64,000 nucleotides of DNA from Sphagnum compactum (Eukaryota; Bryophyta; Sphagnopsida; Sphagnales). Location: positions 29,440,213-29,504,212 of the forward strand of contig OZ234493.1 of NCBI GenBank assembly GCA_965153455.1, given 5' to 3'. The notes under the pieces are model-generated. The model was given only the letters and a program-made list of their open reading frames with translations, made no database searches and was not told the DNA's origin. Position numbers and translations under genes: made by a program. Below are positions 25,557 to 39,000 of the stretch, piece after piece. Position 1 is the stretch's first letter. Each line of letters starts with the position of its first letter.

Positions 25557-26186
25557 AGTGTATCCTAAATGCCAGAAGGAAGTGGATTGGAAGGGTGAAT
25601 TAGTTAATCCACCCCTAATTGTGAACTTGTTACTAATGATTTGTCGAAGGTTTTCATAATGCAATAATGGATTTCAATTATAATTTTAATTTGAATAGGC
25701 CATTATATCTAAAATTGTAATGGTTGAATATGGTGAAATTAGTGAATGATGCATTTAAAAATAATCACATGCACAAAGGAATCTAAAGTTTTCAAAGCCT
25801 CGACATAGTTCTAGTTATTTGGTTATAAATATAGCCAGTTCACCAAACCCACATGGCTTATCATGCCAATTTTGAACATTATGTTAAACTTAAAAAATTA
25901 GTTATGATACTTGTTCATGGTTTTTAGAAATCTTGAAAAAAAAAATAATCATGTACATGCAACTTTATTAGTGTGGCCAATGTGTTTCTTTTTAGATTTA
26001 ACATTGTTGTTGTTGTTGGTTTGGGTATTTTGGAAAAGGATAAATAATATTGTTATTTATATTGTTTCTAAAATGTAATCGCATTTTGTGATAAAATATA
26101 TTTTGATTCTTTTAATCAATTCCAAATGTTATGTTATGGGTTGTTGCATACGATATTGTAGAAAGACCACATGATGAACTATCTAT

Positions 26187-28420
26187 TTATTGCATGACAT
26201 TTGCATATTTGTATAACAATTGTTCAACATTTGTTAATTTAAAAAATAATTGTTTGATGTCATTGAGCAATATTTTTGTTAATGGTAGTTTTGAATAATA
26301 TATTGTACAATGTGAATCAAGTGCAAAAGTGTTTATTTTGATTAAAATCCAATGATTATTGTTGATGAAAACATGTTGAAAATATTTTCTTACAATTTTG
26401 TCTATTGTTCCCATGTTTGTGTAAGTGTGTTGTTCATATCTTAGAGATTGTAATTTGTCTTTATATAATATTTGCATAGCCATTCCCAAATGTTGGTCGT
26501 TTAACATCCATTTGAATTAAGAAGTATGTTTTCATCTTTGTTTGTTAATTGAAAATTTTCATGCCAATAATGTATGACATCATCATTATTCATGGCATTG
26601 TTTAAATCATCATTATTTCAATAGGGTTGTCATTTTTTGTTTTACACATTTCATGTTGCATTTGTTTCTTTTCCTTAAGGCATTTGGGAGTAATGGTTTT
26701 TTCAATGTTTGACATCACAACGGGTATTGTTGTCATATGTAATGACCCTTTTTAAAAATTAGCCTTGTGTATGTCTTGGATTATGATATCTCGTAAAATC
26801 ACGAGCCCTTTAAATAACGTAAACATAATAATGTTACATATATGTTGTGCATATTGGATTACATGTTGTTAAGTGGCTAATGAAGGTCTATCACCAAATC
26901 TTCAAATGTTTGTCCTTGAGTTTTGAAATTAGTCAAACAAAAATATGAGGCAAGTGGTAATTGATAATGACTAATATTAAAAGTTTTGGAAGTGTTTGAT
27001 CCTTGTATGGAATGATGATATTGGAAATTTCTAATTATCGGTGATATTGGTATGACATTCTTACGTAGACCTTTGAGGTTTATGTTTTGTAACATTTCAT
27101 GTTTTTGTATGAATTTATTAAGATTAATAAGAACGTTAATGGGTGGGTGCATTAAATTATCATGTTGAATCCAATGTGATTTTGTGAGTAAAATACTTTG
27201 GACATAACCAATTGTCCCTTTAAGAATTATTGTTTTTGGATATATGTTTTGAGTGATTATGACTTTCATTCCTCTATAAATCTTTAAGAATGGTGCTAAA
27301 TTTTGATTTTTATTTGTTGGCATGGTTTTCTTTATAATGAATTAGATGTCATTACGTATTGGATTTTTAAAATAAATATCAATAGCTAAAATTGTATAAC
27401 ATTTTTGTTTTAATGAATTTGAATTTATTTTTATGATTTGATGGTTGATGGCATTGCGTAATTCATTTCAAGGAACTATGAAGGTTGCCATCCTCCATGG
27501 ATTTTCAAATATATTTATTTAAATTAGAAAAAAATTGTGTTTTGAGTAATTCAAAGTTTGATTTAGAAATTTTCCCATTCTAAGATTTTTAGAAATGATG
27601 TGTAAAAGATGTCTGTGCTTTGTCACATTTGTTCTATCAATATTATGCTATTAGCATGAACATAATTTTTTCATAAAATTTTACCAATAATTTTCTTAAA
27701 GTTTGTTTTATGAATGCAAAGGTTGGTTGGATATTTGTTGAATACAATGGTGTATCAGTGATAGGTGGAAATTGTAAAAAATCGCCCATGAACATTATGT
27801 TCATCTCACCAAATGATAATATATTGGATTTTGATTTTTGCAATTTCAAATGTATTGTAGCAAACATGTTACAACTAACCATTGAAATTTCATCAATAAT
27901 TATGAATTCAATAGTTGACCAAATATCAACTATTACGTTTGATTATTAACAATGGCATGTTTTTCAATGGACAAGCCTAATAATGAATGTACAATTGTTC
28001 CACCCACTAACAATGTTGCATTTGCAATGTATGCCACAATGTGAATTTCTTGTTCATTATTCATTTCATAAAAAAATCTTGGATGGCTTTGATGACTTAT
28101 GTTTTTCCTATTCTCATAACACCTCCTACATGTTGTAATATTTGTTTCCTGGAATTCATTTGTGTGAACTTTTCAAATGCACGAACTTGTAATTTATTTA
28201 ATTTATATATTTAATTTATTAGTTTTTTAATGGACATTGGTGAATAAATATATTCATAAATTGATTTTATATTATCTATATTTGTATACGATTTATTTTA
28301 TTTATTTATTTCAATTGTGGGTACATGTCGTAGTTGAGGTTGTTGTGGGTTGTGATTTACATGTGTGTGATTCTTGTTTATATGTAGATGCATAATATCT
28401 GGCGTTGACATATTAAGTAT
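26187..28420 (-). pseudogene. Decayed PIF1-type helicase with Ulp1-like fragment
   Basis: Read on the minus strand, parts of a PIF1-family DNA helicase appear in order. A degenerate Walker A (GGVMRIGKT) lies near 28,110, then LLGLSIEKH near 27,980, then a Walker B (IIIDEISMVS) and GDFLQFPPI at 27.95-27.80 kb. The C-terminal motifs GMKVIITQNIYP, GTIGYVQSI and NFKTQGQTFEDLVID follow at 27.3-26.88 kb, and a trace of KGLVILRD near 26,800. Further on, 26,507-26,187 reads LNDQHLGMAMQIL and INNNHWILI, which resembles a C48/Ulp1 cysteine protease. Stops and frame changes break the helicase (for example two stops between the KH and Walker B blocks). Such helicases occur in Helitron RepHel proteins and as host PIF1 genes. 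No Rep nuclease motif or Helitron terminus was recognised. Confidence 0.65.
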
Positions 28421-30129
28421 ATGATTTTATTTAATATATGGCTCCATTATTTTATATTATTTTGAGGTTCACTAGTTATCATATTCATGTCATCTATTTT
28501 GTTTTTTATACGTTTTATAATTTTCCATTGATTCAATTTTTCTTGTTAATTCAATTATATATTCTTTACTATTTGTGTTACATAATAAGTATTCCATTTC
28601 TAGTTGTTCAAATTTTGTTCTTGTTGTTTAGTATTGCATTGTATTATAATTTTGTCAATTTCTTCATGTATCATGTTTTCAACTTGTTTTAAATAGGAAT
28701 GATTTGTTATTGATTCATCATTTTCATTATCATGACATTCATATTTATTGAAATTCTAAGTAATTTAGTTGCATCTCTTGAATCTTTGCATTCATGTAAA
28801 ATTTTGATGTTTTTAATTATTTGTTTTGTAAAGTTGGAAAATTTTGAAAATGATTCATTCAATGTTGCACTTTCCATGACATAGGGAGGTCCTTTTTGAT
28901 ATCGAACAAAGTTCACCATGAAAAAAAATTAATAAAAGTTCTTCGAACATAATTTTTTGGATCATTTTTTTATGATGGTATTGTATAGCTTTGAATGACT
29001 AGTATTTTAGGTATTTTATATTCATATATAGTATGTGTTTTGTATTGAAGGTGATCCTAATGAAATCAATGACTACGAATATTATTGATTTTATTTGTTT
29101 TGCTAGAAAATTCATATGGAAAAAAAATTCAAAAATATTAGGTATTTGTTGATAATCGGTTCGAAATTTGTGTATGATATATTCTGATTTTTAAATTTTT
29201 TTGTCAATTGTAAATGTCTCAAAATTCTCATTTATGAAATTATTGTTTTTATTTTGGTTCATATCTTTGTTTTCTTGTTCATTTACCCGTGTTGATAAAC
29301 TATACCATGGTATATATGTGAAATCATAATCGATGATGTGATCTAATAAAATTTAATAAATAATTATCTGCTTTTGAAGTCGATATTTCTTGTTGGCCTT
29401 TAATTGTATTTAAACATCATATCAGTAAACGATGACTTTTGTTAATCAAATCATACGAGTTTATGTTATTATCAATTGAACTTCAATTTTTTGAATTGCA
29501 ATTTGTAAGAGGGAATACATGTGTGTAGGTTAGATGGATGTTTTTGTGATGTAATAAATCAATGATTTATTATATTTACTAGAAGCTATTATAATTTTTA
29601 GATCATGATTACATTTGGATGTTGATAATATCCATGGATTTGCATTATTTAACTATTTGTCTATTTTTTTAGTGCAATAGTCTAGTGTCATTGTCAAAAT
29701 GAGTTTCATTGACAGGCAAAGCTTTGCATGATTGAGAATGTGGGTGGAGTTGATGAAAATGCATCAAGTCCCCACATTCAAACCATCAAACAAATAAACA
29801 TAATGCACAATGCATCTACACACAACAAACGAAGACATATTAAAACACATTAAGAAAAAACACATTCAACTTTCAAGCTCCCAAAACCAAAGACAAAAAA
29901 TTTAAAGGTTTAAAGTTTAGGAGCTTACCTTCATTGTGAAATGCAACAGCTTCTTACTATTGCATGCTAAATCCAAAGTCCAAAATGTGGTTGTTGTTGC
30001 AAGTTGTGTCCAAAAACTAAAATCAAAGCAACAAAACATAGTAGCCAAGTAGCAAAACACAAAAGCGAAGCCAAAAAGAAATGCGTAAAACATTTAGGGT
30101 TAGGAGCTTACTTATCAATTAGGTTTCTT
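28421..30129. other. AT-rich flank, possible continuation of helicase relic
   Basis: A minus-strand ORF at 28,919-28,707 (containing YQKGPPYVMESATLNESF) has protein-like composition and lies upstream of the helicase in the same direction. It may be the linker region of the same decayed gene. The rest (28.9-30.1 kb) is AT-rich, with no ORF worth naming. Confidence 0.3.
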
Positions 30130-30965
30130 GTTTTTTCAAGTTGCGCCTATTGCATCCAAAACCAAGTAGAGCCAAGTAGCAAAATCAAGAAGCAACTTGT
30201 TGCTCCAAGCAAAGTCAAATTCCAAGAAAATAAAGCATTAAGTAAAGAGAAGCAAAATGTCAAGAACATTAAACATAGAAAAATAGAGTGCCAAGAACAC
30301 CAAACACTGAGAAGCAAAGTGCTGAAAGAGCACCAAGCACCAAGCACCAAGCACATAGAAGTAGAATGCTAAGAATGCGAAGCACAGAAAAGTAGAATGC
30401 TAAGAGTGCTAAACACAAAAAAATATAGTGCCAATAACACCAAACATCGAAAAGCAGAGCTCCAAGAGTGCCAAACACCAAGAAGCAAAATGCCAAACAT
30501 TAGAGAACAAAGTGCCAAAGTGCCAAACAAAGTGCCAAACATCTCAGAACACCACACATCACAAAGTGCCATGCATTAATATCAAAAGAAAGAACTTTAA
30601 AGCGCAAAGTTGAAGCAAAAATAAGCATTGAGCACAAATCACAAAGCATAAAAGTCCTAATGCCCAAAAACACAATGCCAAGCATTGCAAAATGCCACTG
30701 TCCATGCACCACAGAGTACCACCATCCATGCACTATAGAGCACCACGCACAAAGAATGAAAGAAAGAACATGTAACTTTAGAGTGCAAAGCAACTTGAAG
30801 CAAAGGTAAGCAATGAACAAAAATTACAAAGCGCAAAAACACAAATTGAGAATGAAAGAAGAAATTTCAAAACGCAAAGCAACTTGAAGCAATGGTAAGC
30901 ACTAAGCACAAATCACAAAGTGCAAAAGCACAAAAGCACAAAAGTCCCAACGCCCAAAACCTCTA
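30130..30965. repeat. Degenerate short tandem repeats
   Basis: Two layers are seen. From about 30,240 to 30,560 the phrase GTGCCAAACACC / AAGCACCAAGCACC recurs in many diverged forms with AGCAAAATGCC spacers. From about 30,590 to 30,965 a unit of roughly 100 bp (AAAGCAACTTGAAGCAA...TAAGCA...CACAAATCACAAAG) occurs three times. ORFs on both strands here result from the repetition. Confidence 0.55.
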
Positions 30966-31346
30966 TGCCAAAAGCTTGAAAGTGACAAGTTCTTTGTTCT
31001 TCGCTCCTCTTGAACCTAAACCTAATTGAAAACCTTAAACCCTAAATGAACTGCATATCCAACATTTTTTTAAACCCTAATCATTGGATATTAATTTCTT
31101 ACAATCCCTTTTAGCAATATGGTTAGATATAAAGATAATCAAACAAATCGGCATCCGGCAGTTGTGCACATTGCCAGTTATGAAAAGTGTAAAAAAATCC
31201 AGATATGTATGTATACATATGTGGCCATTGTGCATATGCATAACCGGATGAATCTGGATAATTGGACAACGTTGGCTTATACCTAGCGTTCTAGTCTACA
31301 AGAGCCTCATTGCCAACTTCCAATGATCTAGCATTGAAGCCATCCT

Positions 31347-31570
31347 AATGGAATGGAAGTCCATCCATGAAAATTCAAGAAATCTTAGGATGAAATAAAG
31401 TTCAACCAAGAAATGTCATCATTAATTAATTTCATCCTTGGTGTACTTCAATCCACAAATTTATTTTTTGCATTTGAAGTCCAAATTTCATGGATGAACA
31501 TTCATGACATATTGAATGGATGAAGTAGTGTTGATGAAATTCTATGGACAAAAAAAATTATGGATGAAAA
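31347..31570 (+). repeat. Dispersed MITE-like repeat, copy 2
   Basis: This is the direct-orientation relative of 1369-1609. This copy shows the inverted end motifs better: GTCCATCCATGAAAATTC at the left and ATGGATGAAAAG at the right. The two copies are 30 kb apart and moderately diverged. Confidence 0.5.
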
Positions 31571-33066
31571 GTTGAGCTTTCATGGAGTGAAGTTCATCCA
31601 AAAAATCATGCTTGCTAGAAGGGACATCCATGGGCATCATGGCCTTCAACAATGAGCTTGACATCCCTTTGCATACTCGAACAAAAACAGAAGGGTTGTG
31701 CTAGGAAGTGCTCCTCTCAACCAAAGACCCGTAAAGTCAAGAGAGAAAGAGAGAATGGAAGCCTGTGGAAAAATAGTAAAAATCAGGGGCAATCTGATCT
31801 TTTGGAACAGAAGAATCAGCAGAAAAAAAATTCTGGAAAAAAAATTCAAGCATTGGGCAGCTCAGAAAATTTTAACAGATGGGTAGCTTGAAACTCATTC
31901 AGGCAGTCCACGAGATGAAGTGGACTTGGCAATCTGGCAATGTTACCTCGGTGATGAGGAGTTGGCCACTTGTGAATGGTGACTTAGCCATATCGGTACA
32001 TTGCTATTGGTCAAACATCTTCCGGCCTTTAACCACTTTGGTGTTTGGGCAGCACCAAGATGTGTCTAGTCATCACTAGACACATCATCTTAGTCCAACA
32101 ATTGGGCAGCCAAGGGAAAAAAAAAAAGTAGACAAAAGTAGGAAAACAGAAAGTAGACAATACTTCTGTATTGTCTGCAATAAGTATTGTTGATTTAATG
32201 TCTGCCCTTAAGAGCTTTAGTAGGCATGAGGATATATTATGTGTCACTGATGGGAACTAATAAATGGCTATGATATATTAAGGGTGCATTTCATGGACCT
32301 ATATCACCTCGAACGAAAAATTAATTTAACAATGGATTTTTAGACTTTTTTTTATCAAATTCCTTTTGATAAAAGAAAGAATTCACAAGGGGGTAACCCA
32401 TTATAACAAAAATTTCCTTTAATAGTTTACCATGTAAAAAGAAGTCATTTCTTATTATTAGTTTGTATAGGTACAGATTTATGAAAAATATAAGGAAATG
32501 TTAGTGAACCAAGACATGATCAGTATCTTGGTTCAATATGTTTCTTCCTTGTTTGTTCATCTAAAACATGACATGACACCTTTTGATTCCACTACCAAGT
32601 TTATCCCAAACTCTATGCACACAACTCTCCTAACCCTCTCAATCAAATCTCTCATAAGTTTGTTGGAATGTGTAGCATTGAAAATTCATATACTTCTAAA
32701 ATTTTCTTTTGTTGGTGGTCAATTGGAACTTATGTTTTCTTGTTGCAATCGACTTAAGAAGGTGAAATGCCTTGGCAATTGTGTCATTTTAGGTTAAGGA
32801 TATTTCATTTTGATAATGCTTTGCTTAGCTTGAAGATTTTTGTAAAGAATCTTTTGGTTGGAGTGGAGATATTCAAACAACATTGTATTGCTTTGAAAAT
32901 TAACTATGGATTTTTATATACGTTTGTTTTAGGAAGGAGCTTTAAGATCTAGGATCATAAATATGGTTATTATATTCCATGAAAAATATGATCTCAATTG
33001 CATGCCCTAGTGAATTTATATAAATATGTATCTTTGATGTAATTTTTGGAAATTTTGTAGGGAAAA
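31571..33066. other. No gene seen
   Basis: The stretch is AT-rich with several short ORFs lacking domains. A plausible splice acceptor (TTTTGTAG at 33053-33060) lies directly before the large ORF, so upstream exons of that gene could be hidden here. None could be chosen with confidence. Confidence 0.4.
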
Positions 33067-35649
33067 ATGAAACCCAAGAATGTTTCATCTTCAAACCTAG
33101 GTTTGAATTATGAAGACATTGGGGATGAGCATGGGCAAATGACATACATTGGTCCAATTTCCAAAACTCAACAACTAATTGAAGATATTATGATGTCTAA
33201 AGACCCAACAAGAATTCTTAAAACAACATCAACAATCCCTACCGCAATTGCAAGTTCTTCTAATATTCATGAAACTAAAACTGTTGCAAGTTTCATGATT
33301 CCAAAAATGGCACCACAACAATCAAAAACTCAACAAATGATTGAGTCATTCCTTGTTTCAAAGTCTCATGGAGATCAACCATTAGATGATATATTTTCAA
33401 CATTCGAATCACAAGCTCCAAAGTTGATGGTATTGGTCCAACCTTCAAGTTTCTTGGAAGATGGTATAGTTGATATTACCCCACGTACAATATATGTAGA
33501 TCAACCAACAAGTGATACATCTGATTCCTTAGAATCACAATCTCCACATTTAATAACATCTATTCAACTTTCAAGTTCAAGATCACCACCAATGGACGTA
33601 ATGCCATTAACTACAATCTTGTCATACCTGTCAACAAATGATACATCTCCAATTTCAACATCACATTCTCCAAACTTGATAACATCAATCCCACCATCGT
33701 TGAATTCACGATTCTTAATTGATGGTGGGATGTCACCATTAACAAACTTGCCCAAAGCTATTTTGAAAGTTGAAAATTTTGATGAAATACCTCCATTTGA
33801 TAAGGCACAAATATTGTTTCCACAAGGAGTTCCACAAGGTAGTCAAGAACCCCACTTTGTCAATGATATGTTCCAAGGTGATCACAAATTGAATGAAATG
33901 TTACCACCTACAATGGCAACAACATTACAAAATCCAAAGATGGGAAAGCCAATGCTCCCATCTATAACACAATTCAAACCAAAAACTCAACTAAATATTG
34001 AAATATTCCCACCAACATCGGCACCAATATTACAACCTTCAATGGAAGATGTTGAAGAAGGATCAATGGAAGAATCAGTGTCTCTCACTAAAGAAGAGTT
34101 TACACCAAAAATTCAAGTTGAAAATGGGATGTTCCCACCAACATGTGCAACAATATTACAACCTTCAAAGGAAGTTGTTGAAGGAGGTTTGATGGAAGAA
34201 TCAATGTTCCTCTTAACAACAGAACTTACACCAAAAACTTTATTAAAAACTAAGATGGTTTCGCCAACAGAGGCATTAATATTAAAACCATCAATAGGAG
34301 AGATTGAAGGAAAAGCAATACAAGAGTCAATGTCCTTCTCTACGAAAGAAATTACAACCGAAACTCAATTAGAAAATGGGATGTTCCAACCATCATTGGC
34401 AACAATATTACAACCTTTGATTGAAGAGGAGATGAAAGAACCAAAAGTGTTTCCATCTATGAAAAAGTCTGTACCAAATGCCCAAGTAAATAATTATGAA
34501 AATTTCCCATCTACATCAAAAACAATACTGCAATCTTCAATGAGAAAGGTGATGGAAGAACCGATGTTCTTGTCTACAAAAGAAATTACATTCGCAAAAC
34601 AATTCCCACCTAATATAACTACAAAGGCACCAATGTTCCCACCTACAACATTGGATAGGTCCCCACTTGAAATGATCACACATGTGATTGCACCACCTCT
34701 AATTGCAACGGTGCCCCTTCATTCTTTAGGTGAACAAAATATTCCAAAACTCCTTAATACATTTCCAACTACATCATCAAGGAAAGGAGAACATGATGAG
34801 TTACAACCTTCTTCAAATGTACAAAAGGAAGTTTCAAAAATCAATATGTCAAGTCATCAAAATTGTGCATTGTTACAAATTTCACAATTTGAAAAATTAC
34901 AAGAGCAACAACAAGACTTATTACATTTTCAAGATGATGCATTGGTGGAACATTTGCAATGTGTGTGTGCACCAGAACAATCATTTTCAAGCAATCAAAA
35001 TGTTGTGATATCAAAGAAACATTTGGATCTTAAACATGTAATGGAACCAAAACAAGAATTTTCAAATCATCAAGACATTGGCACATTGGCTACATGTTTT
35101 GAAATAAAAAAATGTGGAATTGAACCACACGATTGGAACCATGAAAATGAAGAATGTAAAACAACAATTTCATTAGAAACTAATAGCACATTGTCAAATG
35201 TCATATCTTCCAAATCCAAATATTGTCTACATTGTTTGGAATTGGATAACTTGAATGCACTTGGTTCATTACACATTACTACTATTTCAATGCCTTGTTT
35301 GACAAAAGGGGACAATTTTATTGGCAACAATAACACCACTTTTATACAACAATGTTATTTTTATGCTCACAAGGATCAAACACCAAGTAATGACAAAATC
35401 TTAAAAGCAAGACTTGAAGATGAAAGTGCTTCAGAAGAAATAATTTTTGCCACATCCACATGGCATGAAAAACAACATGGCCATGGCCAAGGTGGTGATA
35501 ATTGTGTTATGGATAAATTTGAACCAAGTTTTTCAAAACACAAATGCGGAAGCAACCACCAAATCCAAATAAACCATATGAACCCAAGTAATGATAATAG
35601 TTCAAATTGTTCAACACAAGTAATTTTCGAACTTTCAAAAACCACATAG
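33067..35649 (+). CDS. Large Pro/Ser/Thr-rich repetitive protein, function unknown
   Basis: An uninterrupted 860-codon frame in AT-rich DNA where stops should be frequent, so it is almost certainly coding. No known domain is recognised. Residues 1-280 are Ser/Thr/Pro/Ile-rich with SKTQQ(L/M)IE repeated twice near the start. Residues about 278-530 carry some six degenerate repeats of roughly 40 residues built on MFPPT-x-ATILQPS...MEESM-x-L-x-TKE-x-TPKTQL. The C-terminal third is Gln/Asn/His/Cys-rich. The low-complexity make-up suggests a largely disordered protein. A donor (CAA|GTAATT at 35619/35620) in phase 0 could end the exon before the TAG. The MyTH4-FERM exons begin 350-400 bp downstream on the same strand, so this may be the N-terminal exon of that gene. 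No intervening exon with matching phase was found to prove it. Confidence 0.65.
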   Translation: MKPKNVSSSNLGLNYEDIGDEHGQMTYIGPISKTQQLIEDIMMSKDPTRILKTTSTIPTAIASSSNIHETKTVASFMIPKMAPQQSKTQQMIESFLVSKSHGDQPLDDIFSTFESQAPKLMVLVQPSSFLEDGIVDITPRTIYVDQPTSDTSDSLESQSPHLITSIQLSSSRSPPMDVMPLTTILSYLSTNDTSPISTSHSPNLITSIPPSLNSRFLIDGGMSPLTNLPKAILKVENFDEIPPFDKAQILFPQGVPQGSQEPHFVNDMFQGDHKLNEMLPPTMATTLQNPKMGKPMLPSITQFKPKTQLNIEIFPPTSAPILQPSMEDVEEGSMEESVSLTKEEFTPKIQVENGMFPPTCATILQPSKEVVEGGLMEESMFLLTTELTPKTLLKTKMVSPTEALILKPSIGEIEGKAIQESMSFSTKEITTETQLENGMFQPSLATILQPLIEEEMKEPKVFPSMKKSVPNAQVNNYENFPSTSKTILQSSMRKVMEEPMFLSTKEITFAKQFPPNITTKAPMFPPTTLDRSPLEMITHVIAPPLIATVPLHSLGEQNIPKLLNTFPTTSSRKGEHDELQPSSNVQKEVSKINMSSHQNCALLQISQFEKLQEQQQDLLHFQDDALVEHLQCVCAPEQSFSSNQNVVISKKHLDLKHVMEPKQEFSNHQDIGTLATCFEIKKCGIEPHDWNHENEECKTTISLETNSTLSNVISSKSKYCLHCLELDNLNALGSLHITTISMPCLTKGDNFIGNNNTTFIQQCYFYAHKDQTPSNDKILKARLEDESASEEIIFATSTWHEKQHGHGQGGDNCVMDKFEPSFSKHKCGSNHQIQINHMNPSNDNSSNCSTQVIFELSKTT

Positions 35650-36002
35650 GAAAGATTCAAAGGTTATTGCACACTTTAAGTTGTGATCAAATTGGAAATG
35701 ACAATCATCCAAAACAAGAACCATTCACCTTGGGGTCCTCATGGTTTATTATCCATGTTTGCAGTACAGGATTATCAATTTGTTGGGTCAACAATGGCAA
35801 ATGATGTTCAAATACACAACTCAAAGTATGATTGTCTTGTGAAAATTTCTTACTGACAAATTTTTTCAAATTGTTAAAATAATTTTTTTTTACACAATTT
35901 CAATTATATCATTCTTCACAAATATGCAATGTTTATGACTTGTTGTGCTGAATTTAGTGTTGTTTATTTATTAGGGGAAGAATTCAAGTTTGTAATGATT
36001 TG

Positions 36003-39000
36003 AGTCACATGGATTTGAAACTACACACAAGATTGTTGGAAGTTGTTGATTGCTTTCCTCTCCAACAATTTGCAACACAATTTTGCAATCTCAACTATGG
36101 GGAGACAACAGATAACATTCTCCAATTCATTAAGGCATAACTTTATAATTCCTATTTATTTAATATCATTTTTTTCATAGAAAATAATTTAGTGCACATT
36201 GACAAGTTGACCATGATGATATATATAATACAATTCATGACCAAAAAATGTGTGGTTGGTAGGAACCTTTGAAAGCACCATTACTTAAGTATGTGCAAAG
36301 TGGATGTATTGCCACCACTGTGTTTTCACGTAAGCTTTACATTCTTTTCATTTCCAAAATTTCCATTTAATATTCATTTGGGTTATGGATCCTTTTAAAC
36401 ACATAAATAAATTCCCCAAATTTCAAAATCATGTGTCACATTGTATCTATATGTAACAACTATGACAATAAGGGAAATCAAAGCTTTACATGACATTTTT
36501 AATCTAACTATGTGTCAAAATTGAGGTTGATGGAAATAGATTTGATGGCTTACATGGGAGATTTACCATCAAAATATGACAATTTTTATCATGTAAGCCA
36601 AATTTTATCCATGGGGATGAAACATACAAACTTGTCTGATGAAATATTCTTTCAAATTTGCAAGCAAGTCCACTACAACCCCAATAGGCAAAACTTCATC
36701 CTATGGACCCCAAATGGTTGATTGATTCAAATGACCTTTCATTGGTACAAACAATCATGTTGTTTTGGATTTTTATATAAACTTTCAACTAGTTGACTTG
36801 TTAAGCATTTCAAGAAATTGCCATGTCTATTATTGGTGTGAATGAAGATGTAGTAGCCATTATTGAATGTAAGACAAAAATTGACAAAATTCATATTGCA
36901 ATGAATAATTCTAATTGTGAAGTATTGTGTAATGGGTGATGAAAAGAGAACACAGGTTGAGTTGTCAAAAAGGATGGCAAGCATTGGCACTTTGTTGTGG
37001 CATTTTAACACCATCTTCTATCTTGAAGCTATATTTGGAGGCTCATCTAAAGCTTATTGTGTGACCTTAATCCTTAGCCTCTATAACCTTAAAACCTTTT
37101 TTATGCAAAACATTGTACATTTATTTTGGCAAACCATGGTTAAACTTTCCTCTTAATTATGCTTTCAAAATGGTTAAATATACATATTAATGTTATATGA
37201 TGCTTTAGACAAAAAGTGTTATGAATATCAAAAGAATAAATTTATAGGAAACTCATGATAATTGATTGATTATCTCTAGGTGGCTGAAGATGGATTTAAG
37301 GGGGCAACATTTATGTCCAAAGACCAACATACTTGTAATTTAGTTTGTATGGCATCTTATTGTCTAAAACGCATGAAGAAGTTAACTCAAAATGGGCCTA
37401 GGCAATTTCTTCCTTTACCAAAAGAAATCAAGGCAGTTGAGGTCTTTTTTTCCACTCCTCATATTCCAATTGACTTTTGTATTTCCACCATTATGAAAAA
37501 TGTAATGTTGCATAAATGAACTTCCTAAATACATTAAAAGTCCTTGCCATTGTCCAAGAGGTTCTCACTTGGTTAGTAAAGCACATGTCCTTTAGTCACA
37601 ATACCACCCATGTCCCCATTCCATACATGCACACATCCTATCCATGGCATGTATACTGTGCATTTGGCATTGCATGTAAACATATGCATGCATATTTCCT
37701 TGATCATGTTTTTATTGGATAATGGTTGGCTAGGGGTAGCCATGTGGCCTTGAGCACAATGGCAAGGCCTTTTAATGCATTTTCGACATTCATTTAACTC
37801 TAGTTTTGGGGTAGGTATCAAAAAAATTGCAGGTTTCGAACATGGCACATGCTACTATATCAACATGATGTAGAATCCTGGGCATGCCTTGGACACTTAT
37901 ACTTTATAAACATATTGGGGCCAAGCTTTTGATACTTGAGCTTGGGCCAATGTATTCCTCATACCTTTTATCACAATCCTATGAATTATGTCTTGATGAT
38001 TTAATTTGATAAATTGTGAATTGTAAATTCATCCCTAGAGCTAACATAAACTTTGTCTTTTGCAGAACAAGGAATACATCCATATCCATTTTTTTATTCC
38101 AGGTGGAAATTGCCAGGTTTATTCCACTTCATGTGCTTGATATTTCCAACAAGTTATTCACAATTGAGGATGACCATCAATGGTTTTCTTTTTTCCTTTT
38201 TTTTTTCTTTGCAAATTTTCAATATTAGAAATTTGATTTTTTTTTCCAATGATTAGAAAAATTAGTTGAAATTACACAAGAAAAACACAAATTTCCAATA
38301 TCAAATTTTTTGAAATTCTCAAAAAAAAAATCAGTTTTGAAATCAAAAAATTACCCAAAAATTCCAAGGTTTTTTGTGGAAAAAGATAAAATTTACAAGA
38401 AAAGAAAACACAATGAACATTTGACCTTGTTAAAGGAATTGGTATATTTGAACTCACCTTTTCACAATGGGCATGAATACTGCAGATCAAAAATATTGAT
38501 CCAATGAGCACAGCTGAAGAATTGACAATGGAAATGGTAAAAAAGATTGGTCTCTTGGAGGCCAAGTACTATGGCATTTTCCATGTCGACATGAATGGAG
38601 GTCTCCCTTGCACTTCATTTGAAGACCTTAAAATCTATAAAGTACCATGGAATTGGTTGTCTATTTTTTTTTGCAATGTGGAAAGAAAATTTTGACTAAT
38701 TTATTGAGACCCATCTCCATTAAATCTAAATGCATGGAAATTATATTTGACTACTTGGCTCTATGAGGTACCTTGTCCATTTGACTAGGCGGTGCTTACC
38801 ACTTCTTTTGCTTGTAATCACATTAGAAGTTTGATTCTATGTCACAAAGTTGTTTCTTCATATTTTTATAATAAAGTACAAAGAAATATGCACCTAAAAC
38901 CTAAGGCAGGATCATGGGTCCACAATATTACAAAGCTTCCATATATAAAGTTCAATGGAATTGAACTATGTTGAGAACCATGTTTTCACAATCATTTATC

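Noticed and set aside
30147-30842. Several minus-strand ORFs rich in Leu/Cys/Phe
   Set aside because: They are translations of short tandem repeats and change frame with repeat phase.
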